From a virus: a stretch of 23,805 nucleotides of DNA. Location of the stretch: positions 1 through 23,805 of IMG/VR virus record IMGVR_UViG_3300034062_004163, one strand, 5' to 3'. Below, piece by piece: positions 8,913-16,155 of this stretch; within the stretch, counting starts at the first letter, position 1, and each line of letters starts with the position of its first letter. Below the pieces are notes generated by a model. It was given only the letters and a program-made list of their open reading frames with translations, did no database searches and was not told where the DNA came from. The position numbers and the translations under genes were made by a program.

Positions 8913-11900
8913 TGAGTTACGAAGTCATAATCACAGAAGAAGTGGCTGCCAATGTAACAGTGGCCACCACAACATATCCCATCACCATTGAATACAATGC
9001 AGTGATTGAACAAGCTGGAGCCAATGTCACTTACGGCAATGTCAATGTGGCGGCTTATTTGGCCAGCAATACCAGTTTGCCCATACTCACCACTGCCAAT
9101 GTGCAAGCTGGATATTTCCTTGGCAATGGTTCACAGTTGACTGGTATCATCGCCACATCAACTTATGGCAATGCCAATGTGGCAGCCAATCTAGCAGCGT
9201 TTGGATCAAATCCTATTTCGACCACAGGCAATATCACAGGTGGCAACATCCTGGGTGGTGCCAATGTCAATGCCACACTACATTCAGGCACAACTGTGAG
9301 TGTGACAGGCAATATCACAGGTTCCAACGTGATAGGAACACATTTTGGATCAGGTGCTGCTCTCAGCAGTATCACAGGTGCCAATGTCACAGGCACTGTG
9401 GCCAATGCCACATTTGCCACTTCGGCGGCCACTGCCACGTCAGCCACAACTGCTGCCACTGCCAACTCAGTAGCAGGTGCCAATGTGAGTGGCACCGTGG
9501 CCAATGCCACATTCGCCACATCAGCAGCCACTGCCACGTCAGCCACAACTGCTGCCACTGCCAACTCAGTAGCAGGTGCTAATGTCACAGGCACAGTGGC
9601 CAATGCCACATTTGCCACTTCGGCAGCCTCAGCAACCAGTGCCACAACTGCTGGCACTGTGACATCAAATGCACAGGCCAACATTACCTCAGTGGGTGTG
9701 TTGACTAGTCTCAGTGCTAGTGGCAATATCACAGGCAATTATTTCCTGGGCAATGGATCACAACTCACAGGCTTGCCAGCCACATACGGCAATGCCAATG
9801 TGGCAGCCAACCTGGCTGCATTTGGCACCAATCCAATATCAACCACAGGCAATGTCACTGCTGGTTATGTGATTGGCAATGGCAGTTTGTTAAACAACAT
9901 CACCGGTGCCAATGTTACAGGAACTGTGGCCAATGCCACCTTTGCCACTAGTGCAGGCACAGCTACTTCAGCCACAACTGCTACTTCAGCCACAACTGCT
10001 GGCACAGTGACCACAGCAGCTCAGGCCAATATCACCTCAGTTGGCACATTGACCAATCTTGATGTGAGTGGCAACGCTGTGATAGGCGGCAATCTCACTG
10101 TAAATGGCGACACTGTTTATACCAATGTGACCAGTTTCAACATAGAAGATCCTGTGCTGGAAATGGGTCGTGGTGCCAACAATGCACCCCTGGTCAGCAA
10201 TGATGGCAAAGATCGTGGCGAACGTTTGTGGTATTACTCTGGCAGTGAAAAAAGTGCATTCACAGGTTATGACAACAGTGCTGGCAAATTGATCCTGGCA
10301 GCAGATGTGACCATTGCCAGCGAAGTGGTCACAGTGGTTGATTATGGAACCACAGTGGTAGGCAATTTGCAAGGCACCACAGTCAGTGTCACAGGCAATG
10401 TTACTGCGGCCAACATCACAGGCAATGGATCTGGACTATCAAGTATAACAGGTGCCAATGTCACAGGCACAGTGGCCAATGCCACATTTGCCACTTCAGC
10501 AGGTAGTGCCACAAGTGCTACCACAGCAGGCACAGTGACCTCAAATGCACAGGCCAATATCACTTCAGTGGGCACACTCACAAGTTTGAGCGTGACAGGC
10601 AACATTGCCACTTCAGGCAACTTTGTGGGCAATGGCTCAGCACTCACAGGTATCACAGCCAGCACAGCCAATGCTGCCAGTTTCTTGATTGATCCCACAG
10701 CACCCGGTGTGAATGTCAGTGTCAGCAACGCATTCAGCCTCTTGAACTTTCCACAAGGTGGATATATTGGCTGGTCAGGAGATGGAGTAGACCCCAACAC
10801 TGGTGGCAGTTTAGACATTGTTCCTGGCGGCAATGTGGCCAATGCATATGCGAGCCTGACATTTCTCAACCCTGCCAATGTGTTTGCCAATCCCATCAGC
10901 ACTGTGAATGTCAGCAATATTGGCATGGTGTTCAAGTATGATTTCCTGGGCACATTTGGTGGAACCCGAACACTACAGCTGGATGGTTCAGGCATGAGCT
11001 TAGACACCACATTCAGTGCAACAGGCAACATAACCACCGCAGCCAATTTTGTAGGCAATGGTGCAGCACTCACAGGCATTGTTTCAAGTTATGGCAATGC
11101 CAATGTGGCTGCCAATTTGGCAGCATTTGGGTCAAATCCCATCAGCACCACAGGCAACATCACCAGTGGCAACAGCAATGTGACCAACACTTTGTATGCA
11201 AGCAATATCACAGGTGCTGCTGGTCAGAATGTCACAATCACAGCAGACGGCACTGGTGACATACATCTTGACGCTGACAGTATCAGAGTTGGCGACAACA
11301 ATTCACCTGTGACCATTGTCACACATGGCACAGGCAACCTGATCCTACGCACACACGAAGGTGATGCCTCGCAAGGCAATATCACCTTGGTCAATGGGGC
11401 AAACGGCAACATTCAATTGAATCCCAATGGCACTGGTCAGGTCACTACCACTACAATTTCAGCCACAGGCAATGTGACCGGCAACTACTTCCTGGGCAAT
11501 GGCTCAGCACTCACAGGCATCACAGCCAGCACAGCCAATTCAGCCACATTTTTAACTTCCAGCAGCAATGCTGCTGCTCATGTCAGCGTTGACAGTGCCA
11601 ACACACAAACTGTGTTGCCTGGCAATGGTAGAATTGGGTATGGTGGCGATGGTGTAGATCCCAACACATTTGGCAGTGTTGATATCATACCAGCACAAAC
11701 AAACTTGGCCAATGCTTATTCAGCATTGACATTTGTAAATCTAGCAAACTTTGCAGCCAATCCAATCAACACTGTGAATGTCAGCAACACTGCTGCATTC
11801 ATGACTTATGATGTAATTGGCACAGCCAAAACATTAACTGTGAGCTCTGCAGGTGTTGACATCAACACCACATTGTCAGCCACCGGCAACATAACTACTG

Positions 11901-12595
11901 CTGGCAACTTTGTGGGCAATGGTGCAGCACTTACAGGCATTGTGAGCACATATGGCAATGCCAATGTCACAACACTGCTGGGTGCATTTGGATCAAACAC
12001 CATATCAACCACTGGCAATGTGACCAGCGGTAATTTACAAACTACAAGTCTCACAGGCACTACAATTTCAGTCAGCAGCACTGTGATTGGTGGCAACTTG
12101 CAAACACCAGGTTTTGCCTCAGCAGTGGGCAACATCATTGGTGGCAATGTGCTGTCAGGTGGTGCGATCACTGCCACTGCTGGTATATCTACAGGAACCA
12201 CAGTAAGTGCAGTAGGCAACATCATTGGCGGTAATATTACCACCGGTGGAGCAGTAAGCACAAGTGGACGTGTGATTGGCGCAAACTACACAGAAACTGT
12301 GCATGCAATTGGCAGCAGTGGTGGCACTATCACTCCCAACATCAGTCTGGGTAGCATACAAAGTATCACATTGACCAGCAACATGACATTCAGTTCAATC
12401 ACAAATATCAATGCAGGACAGAGTTTCACATTCATTGTCACACAAGATGGCACAGGTTCAAGAACACTGACCAGCACCATGAAGTTTGCTGGCAACAGCC
12501 GAACACTCAGCACAGCAGCCAATAGCATAGACATCATATCAGTGTTCTACAACGGCAGCACTTATTTTGCAAGTTTAACCAAGGGCTACGCATAA
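8912..12595 (+). CDS. Long repetitive tail fibre protein (1227 aa)
   Basis: Starts at TAATG. The sequence is built from repeated motifs: GNGS.LTGI, YGNANVAANLAAFG, GANVTGTVANATFATSA and SATTAGTV, typical of trimeric phage fibres. At nt 10110-10290 lies a domain with EDPVLEMG...SNDGKDRGERLWYY and FTGYDNSAGKL, which I recognise as recurring in cyanophage and marine myophage fibres. Two related modules of about 185 residues occur (nt 10616-11172 and 11479-12030). The C-terminal end (nt 12280-12592, GSIQSITLTSNMTFS then GSRTLTSTM) looks like a receptor-binding tip. No Cys-rich or catalytic motif. Its length and repeats indicate an elongated, recombination-prone fibre. Confidence 0.85.
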   Translation: MSYEVIITEEVAANVTVATTTYPITIEYNAVIEQAGANVTYGNVNVAAYLASNTSLPILTTANVQAGYFLGNGSQLTGIIATSTYGNANVAANLAAFGSNPISTTGNITGGNILGGANVNATLHSGTTVSVTGNITGSNVIGTHFGSGAALSSITGANVTGTVANATFATSAATATSATTAATANSVAGANVSGTVANATFATSAATATSATTAATANSVAGANVTGTVANATFATSAASATSATTAGTVTSNAQANITSVGVLTSLSASGNITGNYFLGNGSQLTGLPATYGNANVAANLAAFGTNPISTTGNVTAGYVIGNGSLLNNITGANVTGTVANATFATSAGTATSATTATSATTAGTVTTAAQANITSVGTLTNLDVSGNAVIGGNLTVNGDTVYTNVTSFNIEDPVLEMGRGANNAPLVSNDGKDRGERLWYYSGSEKSAFTGYDNSAGKLILAADVTIASEVVTVVDYGTTVVGNLQGTTVSVTGNVTAANITGNGSGLSSITGANVTGTVANATFATSAGSATSATTAGTVTSNAQANITSVGTLTSLSVTGNIATSGNFVGNGSALTGITASTANAASFLIDPTAPGVNVSVSNAFSLLNFPQGGYIGWSGDGVDPNTGGSLDIVPGGNVANAYASLTFLNPANVFANPISTVNVSNIGMVFKYDFLGTFGGTRTLQLDGSGMSLDTTFSATGNITTAANFVGNGAALTGIVSSYGNANVAANLAAFGSNPISTTGNITSGNSNVTNTLYASNITGAAGQNVTITADGTGDIHLDADSIRVGDNNSPVTIVTHGTGNLILRTHEGDASQGNITLVNGANGNIQLNPNGTGQVTTTTISATGNVTGNYFLGNGSALTGITASTANSATFLTSSSNAAAHVSVDSANTQTVLPGNGRIGYGGDGVDPNTFGSVDIIPAQTNLANAYSALTFVNLANFAANPINTVNVSNTAAFMTYDVIGTAKTLTVSSAGVDINTTLSATGNITTAGNFVGNGAALTGIVSTYGNANVTTLLGAFGSNTISTTGNVTSGNLQTTSLTGTTISVSSTVIGGNLQTPGFASAVGNIIGGNVLSGGAITATAGISTGTTVSAVGNIIGGNITTGGAVSTSGRVIGANYTETVHAIGSSGGTITPNISLGSIQSITLTSNMTFSSITNINAGQSFTFIVTQDGTGSRTLTSTMKFAGNSRTLSTAANSIDIISVFYNGSTYFASLTKGYA
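9377..9574. repeat. Two tandem 99-nt repeats in the fibre gene
   Basis: Units 9377-9475 and 9476-9574 each encode 33 residues (GANVTGTVANATFATSA then ATATSATTAATANSVA; one Thr/Ser change), followed by a diverged third unit from 9575. They keep the frame. Copy number could change by recombination or slippage. Confidence 0.8.
10616..12030. repeat. Duplicated ~185-residue module in the fibre gene
   Basis: Module at 10616-11172 and its diverged copy at 11479-12030 share GNGSALTGITASTAN, GDGVDPNT.GS.DI.P, NAY..LTF.N, NP I.TVNVSN, and end with YGNANV..... A unit duplication in a fibre; about 300 nt of different sequence lies between copies. Confidence 0.7.
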
Positions 12596-13338
12596 TGTTT
12601 GCAGCACGTGGCGGATTTTTTGCACAACCCCTGGGACCTGTGCCGGTATATAGATCAGATGCATATGCTGCTTATTTGGAATTGGCTGTGCCATTTGATC
12701 ATGTGAATCAATTCAACGATGTCACACCCGCCATCAAAGGATCTGGATCACCAGCCAGCAAAACCACTGGTGCCAACAGCACAATGGATGCTGGTCAGGT
12801 CAAATGGACCAGCAGTCCCGACTATGAGAAAAGTGTGAAGACTATTGCCACTGGTGGTGTGGCAGCAATGACATACACCATGCCCACAGGTCTGCCCACT
12901 TGTGCTTCAGGTTCAAATGACTATGTGGTAGAAGTCTGGGCCTATGCCAATGATTCTACCACCAATGCCAACTGGGCTTTGAGTTCAGCTGATTCTGGTG
13001 GTCGTTGGTTGTTTGGCGTCAACAGTGGCAGCAGTTTTACTTTTGCTAGTGAAAACAATATTGGAATTGGCAGCGGCTGGCATCATATTGCCATTGTGTT
13101 AGATAATGGAGTCAAAAGATTCTACTATGATGGCATTTACAAAGGTGTGTGGTCCAGCAGCAACACAGGATTCAGTGTGTTGAATGTTGGTCAATTCAAT
13201 TCAGGTGATAACAATGACTACCGGGGTTGGCTGCAAGATCTAAGAGTATACAGCGGAACTGACAAAGGTTACACTGGCACTGATAGCAGTAACGCAAATT
13301 TTACCTTGCCCTCAAGTATGATACAGAGCTATTCATGA
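12595..13338 (+). CDS. LamG-like concanavalin-type lectin domain protein (247 aa)
   Basis: Overlaps the fibre gene end by TAATG with AAGGG upstream. After an N-terminal region of about 90 residues, motifs of a LamG/concanavalin A-like beta-sandwich appear: VVEVWAYAND, WLFGVNSGSSF, GWHHIAIVLDNGVKRFYYDG (around residues 162-180), and YRGWLQDLRVYSG (around residues 209-221). In phages this fold binds carbohydrate or sits at fibre tips. Position after the long fibre suggests it attaches to, or follows, the fibre as a receptor-binding accessory. No signal peptide. Fold assignment is good; the ligand is unknown. Confidence 0.8.
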   Translation: MFAARGGFFAQPLGPVPVYRSDAYAAYLELAVPFDHVNQFNDVTPAIKGSGSPASKTTGANSTMDAGQVKWTSSPDYEKSVKTIATGGVAAMTYTMPTGLPTCASGSNDYVVEVWAYANDSTTNANWALSSADSGGRWLFGVNSGSSFTFASENNIGIGSGWHHIAIVLDNGVKRFYYDGIYKGVWSSSNTGFSVLNVGQFNSGDNNDYRGWLQDLRVYSGTDKGYTGTDSSNANFTLPSSMIQSYS

Positions 13339-13586
13339 GTGAAATAGAACGCACCAATCTAGATGCACACGTTAGCCTGTGCGAACTGCGCTATCAGGCT
13401 CTGGAACGACGTCTGGAAATAGTTGAATCTCAACTGGGTGATCTACATACTCTCGTATTAGAGATCCGTGACAGTCTCGCTCGATTACCTGCCGGTGAAA
13501 ACACACGATGGATTCAGGCTCAGGCTGCGGTGATTGCTGTGCTGGTGTCGGTAGTGGCTTGGTTGGCCGCACGGCTTTGGACTTGA
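13335..13586 (+). CDS. Small coiled-coil protein with C-terminal membrane segment, holin-like position
   Basis: Starts by ATGA overlap. 83 aa: residues 1-50 are charged and helical (LELRYQALERRLEIVE-like heptads in MSEIERTNLDAHVSLCELRY and following), and residues 58-82 form one hydrophobic helix (AQAAVIAVLVSVVAWLAARLW). This layout, one C-terminal TM behind a coiled coil, is found in many marine phage genes at the end of the tail module and some are annotated holins, but no lysin is visible here, so the lysis role is uncertain. The antisense gene 13875-13372 overlaps most of it from the other strand. Confidence 0.6.
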   Translation: MSEIERTNLDAHVSLCELRYQALERRLEIVESQLGDLHTLVLEIRDSLARLPAGENTRWIQAQAAVIAVLVSVVAWLAARLWT

Positions 13587-13875
13587 ACCTGGGTTCAAAC
13601 TCACCAGTGCGGGCATTTCTATAACTGTTGCAACCGCCACAGTGTTCACGCCATTCGCCTGCACGACGACTGAATGATCGTTCAGGAGCACCCTCAAACA
13701 CACGTTCACAATCTGAACACTGTCGATGCGGCAACCGTAAACTCAGTATCCGCATGCCACCTGTATCACGTGTGAGCCAATGTTCACCTGAGGCTGACAG
13801 CACTGGTTGATCTCGGGGTCTCAACTCTACGTCAGCAACTTGACTGACCAATTGTTCGAATCGTTTTTGTTCCAT
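13372..13875 (-). CDS. Antisense protein with two CxxC motifs, possible zinc-binding protein
   Basis: The only convincing minus-strand gene. 167 aa from ATG at 13875. Residues 53-56 (CSDC) and 79-82 (CGGC) form paired CxxC knuckles, separated by an Arg/Trp-rich linker (ERSFSRRAGEWREHC), and are followed by SYRNARTGEFEPRF, typical of a small zinc ribbon. The + strand of 13587-13870 has no convincing gene (only a 60-aa shadow frame), which supports the minus reading. The C-terminal half (from about residue 97) is low-complexity Pro/Glu-rich and is antisense to the 13335-13586 gene, so that tail may not be constrained. No ribosome-binding site is obvious. Function unknown; nucleic-acid binding is a guess. 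Confidence 0.6.
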   Translation of the reverse strand: MEQKRFEQLVSQVADVELRPRDQPVLSASGEHWLTRDTGGMRILSLRLPHRQCSDCERVFEGAPERSFSRRAGEWREHCGGCNSYRNARTGEFEPRFKSKAVRPTKPLPTPAQQSPQPEPESIVCFHRQVIERDCHGSLIREYVDHPVEIQLFPDVVPEPDSAVRTG

Positions 13876-13880
13876 ATAAT
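13852..13880 (+). promoter_or_regulatory. Sigma-70-type promoter for the 13913 gene
   Basis: TTGTTC at 13852-13857, a 17-base spacer, and a perfect TATAAT at 13875-13880. Transcription would begin near 13887, giving a leader of about 26 nt. The -10 overlaps the start codon of the antisense gene (13873-13875). Confidence 0.5.
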
Positions 13881-13896
13881 ATGCGTATATTTAGTG

Positions 13897-13912
13897 ACCA
13901 ATAAATATTGGT
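13897..13912. promoter_or_regulatory. Perfect palindrome directly before the 13913 start codon
   Basis: ACCAATAAATATTGGT: 7-base arms with a 2-base centre, touching the ATG. It lies in the leader where a ribosome-binding site would be; none is seen there. Could be an operator or a translation-blocking hairpin. Inference only. Confidence 0.4.
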
Positions 13913-14152
13913 ATGAGCAACCAACTATCATTTTCAGTAGACCAAATTGTAGAATATCCTGACTTGTTTATTATCCGTGTGCGTGGTCCCAGTGATGAAC
14001 AAATTGATGCCTTTATGACCCTGGATGAAGTCAGCAGTTTTTTGCAGGACTTGGGCGCACAATGTGTGGCGATAGCACAACAATGTCAACAGATACAAGC
14101 AGATCAATCAGATGAAACCTTTACCCCAGAAACTGCCCCAATACTCCACTAA
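13913..14152 (+). CDS. Small protein of unknown function (79 aa)
   Basis: An acidic protein, MSNQLSFSVDQIVEYPDLFI at the start, with a Gln-rich middle (IAQQCQQIQADQSDETF) and no known motif. The only start that fits is 13913, after the promoter at 13852-13880 and palindrome 13897-13912. It overlaps the next gene (14112) by 41 nt in another frame. No SD is visible. Unknown function; the first gene of a short operon that ends at the terminator 14788-14822. Confidence 0.6.
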   Translation: MSNQLSFSVDQIVEYPDLFIIRVRGPSDEQIDAFMTLDEVSSFLQDLGAQCVAIAQQCQQIQADQSDETFTPETAPILH

Positions 14153-14660
14153 AGACCATTGCCTGGTTGTGCTCAACGGTCCATCCGGTGACGCCATGCC
14201 AGATCAAGACTGTGAAACATTTGTGTGCAATGGCAACTTCCTGCGACGCCGTTGGGATCACATTGTGAGTCTGGATCATCAGCGCATTCAGTTTGCTAGA
14301 CAGCACGGACATGGTGTTTGGACCAGACCAAGATTTTGTCGCGGCTCAGATATACCTGTGCCAGACCAACACAGTGTGTTCAATGATTCAGGCAATGCTG
14401 CCATCTGGGCTGCTCACACCATGTATGACACCATAATCATTGTGGGTGCTGATGCCTGGTTGGGTGGTGAAGAATACACTGTGTGCAGAGAACTGTATGT
14501 CACAGCAGACAAGAAACCCAAACTGCCGCCCATATGGTTCAAACGTTTCTTGGGCTGGTCAGGGCAGACTCCCAACAACTACATTTTTGTTTGGCCAACC
14601 ATCAAATTAGGCGTCAAAACCCAGCGGTTGGACCAGGTGATTGCTAAATATTTTGTGTAG
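14112..14660 (+). CDS. MptE-like / DUF115-type Rossmann protein, sugar-related
   Basis: 182 aa. Near the N-terminus HCLVVLNGPSGDAM, then a short strand with VCNGNF and, later, DSGNAAIWAAHTM followed by YDTIIIVGADAW, form the pattern of the MptE-like/DUF115 family (LNGPS...NSG..A...A...I..LG.D), found in bacteria in surface glycan loci and in marine phages. No DxD of GT-A enzymes. Starts at 14112 overlapping the previous gene; a weak ribosome-binding site, so reading may be coupled. Possible activity: nucleotide-sugar or glycan-related transferase, unproven. It lies near two glycosyltransferase-like genes further down. Confidence 0.6.
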   Translation: MKPLPQKLPQYSTKDHCLVVLNGPSGDAMPDQDCETFVCNGNFLRRRWDHIVSLDHQRIQFARQHGHGVWTRPRFCRGSDIPVPDQHSVFNDSGNAAIWAAHTMYDTIIIVGADAWLGGEEYTVCRELYVTADKKPKLPPIWFKRFLGWSGQTPNNYIFVWPTIKLGVKTQRLDQVIAKYFV

Positions 14661-14683
14661 GCACTGATACCTTTCAAGTTAAG

Positions 14684-14705
14684 TCAATACTGTGGTTGGT
14701 ATTGA
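14684..14705 (+). promoter_or_regulatory. Perfect 7-bp hairpin after the 14112-14660 gene
   Basis: TCAATAC at 14684-14690 pairs with GTATTGA at 14699-14705 around an 8-base loop. It lies 24 bases after the stop, without a following T-run. Possible RNA 3' end structure or processing element. Confidence 0.35.
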
Positions 14706-14787
14706 TCCTGTTCCTGATGTTTATATTGCCATTTAAATGTCCCCCGTCAGTGCTTACACTCATTAGGTAAATCTGTAGTATCGTGTG

Positions 14788-14822
14788 AATCCCCCGGCCC
14801 ACAAAGCCAGGGGATTTTTTTT
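14788..14822 (+). terminator. Rho-independent terminator
   Basis: Stem AATCCCC-C-GGC / GCC-A-GGGGATT (one mismatch) with a loop of seven bases, followed directly by a run of eight T. It ends the transcription unit that includes 13913-14660. Its strong stem and T-run make it the clearest terminator in the window. Confidence 0.85.
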
Positions 14823-14912
14823 GTTTGCCAAAACGCTAGGAAAAAAACAGGTATTTTGTTAAACTTACTAAATAAACTATATGGCAATAGTATCCGGCAG
14901 CAAAACAAATCA

Positions 14913-14944
14913 CAAACAAACAAACAAACAAACAAACAAACAAA
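14913..14944. repeat. Tetranucleotide microsatellite (CAAA)8
   Basis: Eight exact tandem copies of CAAA. Slippage could change length; it lies outside a convincing gene, so an effect would be on promoter or RNA geometry. Unusual for a compact phage genome. Confidence 0.9.
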
Positions 14945-15220
14945 GTATGTGTGCTCTGAGAAAAAGCAACACACAGGAACCAGATGTTTCTCTTCCGAGC
15001 ACCTGGACCGAACAGTTCCGCTACGTGTAGCAAGACCCTGCCAATGGTGAACGGACTTACCAACCCTGCTTGAAATAGCACCGGTGCAGAGAAGGAAGAT
15101 CGATGATGACTGGTGTCTGATTTGATTTTTTGGTTTCAGCAGTATGCCTGCATTAGGGCTTCGACACGACTTCGAATCCAGCCTGGTGTGTAGGAAAACA
15201 TATTGCTGAAATAAACATGA

Positions 15221-15258
15221 GTTCTCGACAGAGAACGAATTGATCTCGTAAGAGATCA
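15221..15258 (+). promoter_or_regulatory. Two tandem perfect tetraloop hairpins in the 15274 leader
   Basis: GTTCTC-GACA-GAGAAC at 15221-15236, then TGATCTC-GTAA-GAGATCA at 15241-15258, separated by 4 bases and ending 2 bases before the AAAGGA ribosome-binding site (15261-15266). Both loops are four bases. GTAA and GACA fit the GNNA pattern of stable tetraloops, so these are probable RNA structures controlling translation or stability of the 15274 gene. Confidence 0.6.
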
Positions 15259-15273
15259 CTAAAGGATCTACAG

Positions 15274-15765
15274 ATGGATATAAACATAAACAAACAAAAT
15301 TTTGATCGACTTGTTGACTCATTAACAAGAAAAGAAAGATTATTGATTGCCACTGAGTTGTGTGTGGCAAGTGATAGTCGTCTATCAAGTCCACTTATAC
15401 CTGGTGCCTTGATCTCTGAAATAGTAAAAGTGCGAACACGAATACTTGTGAAACGAAAAGTTTCTACTTGGAGTCTTTGGAAGTTATGGGTGTTTGCAAT
15501 GAAACCAGAAGGCGACCTCAAGAACTGGCGTATGACTACCAATCAATGCTATAGACTCCGACCCCGGCAACGGAGCGTGACTGGCAATCTATATCGCACA
15601 AGACCTCGCACCAGTCAACGACGAAGCATGCGACCAAGAATATATGACTGCAATGGCAATGTTGTGCCACGACGTTGGTTGGATCGATTTGCTCCCAACA
15701 TAAAGACGCAGGCAGATTGGGATCTCAACAGCGTTATTAAAAACCCCGGGCGATCACGCTACTAA
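15274..15765 (+). CDS. Basic protein of unknown function (163 aa)
   Basis: ATG 15274 follows AAAGGA at 15261-15266 and the two hairpins. The first third is AT-rich in its codons (INKQNFDRL, KERLLIATEL); the rest is Arg-rich: RLRPRQRSVTGNLYRTRPRT, RRSMRPR, RRWLDRFAP. No membrane segment and no recognisable domain. The strongly positive charge suggests nucleic-acid contact, which is inference. AT-rich leader and start compared with neighbours hint that the segment came from elsewhere. The gene ends 24 bases before the next ATG. Confidence 0.6.
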   Translation: MDININKQNFDRLVDSLTRKERLLIATELCVASDSRLSSPLIPGALISEIVKVRTRILVKRKVSTWSLWKLWVFAMKPEGDLKNWRMTTNQCYRLRPRQRSVTGNLYRTRPRTSQRRSMRPRIYDCNGNVVPRRWLDRFAPNIKTQADWDLNSVIKNPGRSRY

Positions 15766-15789
15766 ATACAACACAAGGACTCAACCACA

Positions 15790-16155
15790 ATGACTGACCA
15801 ATACATTTTGATAGATCTAGAACAACGACCAGGACGCAATGGCGTGAGATTCTGGAGACTGACATTTCAGAACTTGATGACCAATCACATAGGCGAAATG
15901 ACAGTGGATGCCACTTACACCAACTTCAAGAAGTCAGGTTGGGATCATGTGGTTGAGCACGAGACACCTTGGGGTGTGTATGCAGGACTAAAACTTACCA
16001 AGCGAACCACACGTGAAGGCACACCTGTGATATCAGCAGACTGTCGTGCAGACATTGTGTATAGATGTCAAGATCACGCAGAGGCCTTGGCCCTGGCTGA
16101 AGCCAGCATTGCGGCTGAGTCACCAGGTGGTAGATTTCAGGAGTTGTTCTCATGA
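15790..16155 (+). CDS. Conserved-looking protein of unknown function (121 aa)
   Basis: AAGGA lies upstream (about 15774). Protein MTDQYILIDLEQRPGRNGVR... with FWRLTFQNLMTNHIGEMTV and WDHVVEHETPWGVYAGLKLT, and a C-terminal Ala-rich helix. Compact globular, alpha/beta, no Cys pairs or membrane segment. Overlaps the next gene by ATGA, so the two are probably co-translated. I have seen similar sequences in marine phage genomes but cannot assign a function. Confidence 0.55.
   Translation: MTDQYILIDLEQRPGRNGVRFWRLTFQNLMTNHIGEMTVDATYTNFKKSGWDHVVEHETPWGVYAGLKLTKRTTREGTPVISADCRADIVYRCQDHAEALALAEASIAAESPGGRFQELFS

Larger units (their letters stand above)
14661..15273. other. 613-nt stretch without a convincing gene
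   Basis: Holds the hairpin at 14684-14705, the terminator at 14788-14822, a (CAAA)8 tract at 14913-14944, an 8-base palindrome CACCGGTG near 15081, and two tandem hairpins at 15221-15258. Open frames here are short, start on TTG or lack ribosome-binding sites, and have repeat-derived translations. Base use is more AT-rich than the surroundings. A non-coding RNA or a leader of the 15274 gene is possible. No tRNA could be folded. Confidence 0.6.

Noticed and set aside
9377-9700. CRISPR-like spacing of repeats
   Set aside because: The repeats are in-frame protein-coding units of the fibre, directly adjacent without spacers.
9163-12261. Several minus-strand frames of 60-245 residues in the fibre gene
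   Set aside because: Their Val/Ala/Pro-rich translations repeat in step with the fibre repeats on the + strand; they are shadows of the repetitive gene.
14856-15050. + strand 64-codon frame with QTNKQTNKQTNK
   Set aside because: Would start on TTG without a ribosome-binding site; most of its sequence is the microsatellite and its flanks. Kept only as a possible phase-variable curiosity.
15155-15200. tRNA-like TTCGAATCC at 15171
   Set aside because: The bases around it cannot form a T-stem, and no acceptor or anticodon arm could be drawn on either strand.
14747-15394. Minus-strand frame of 215 residues across the non-coding region
   Set aside because: Contains FVCLFVCLFVC derived from the (CAAA)8 tract, runs across the terminator and into the 15274 gene, and has no supporting start site.
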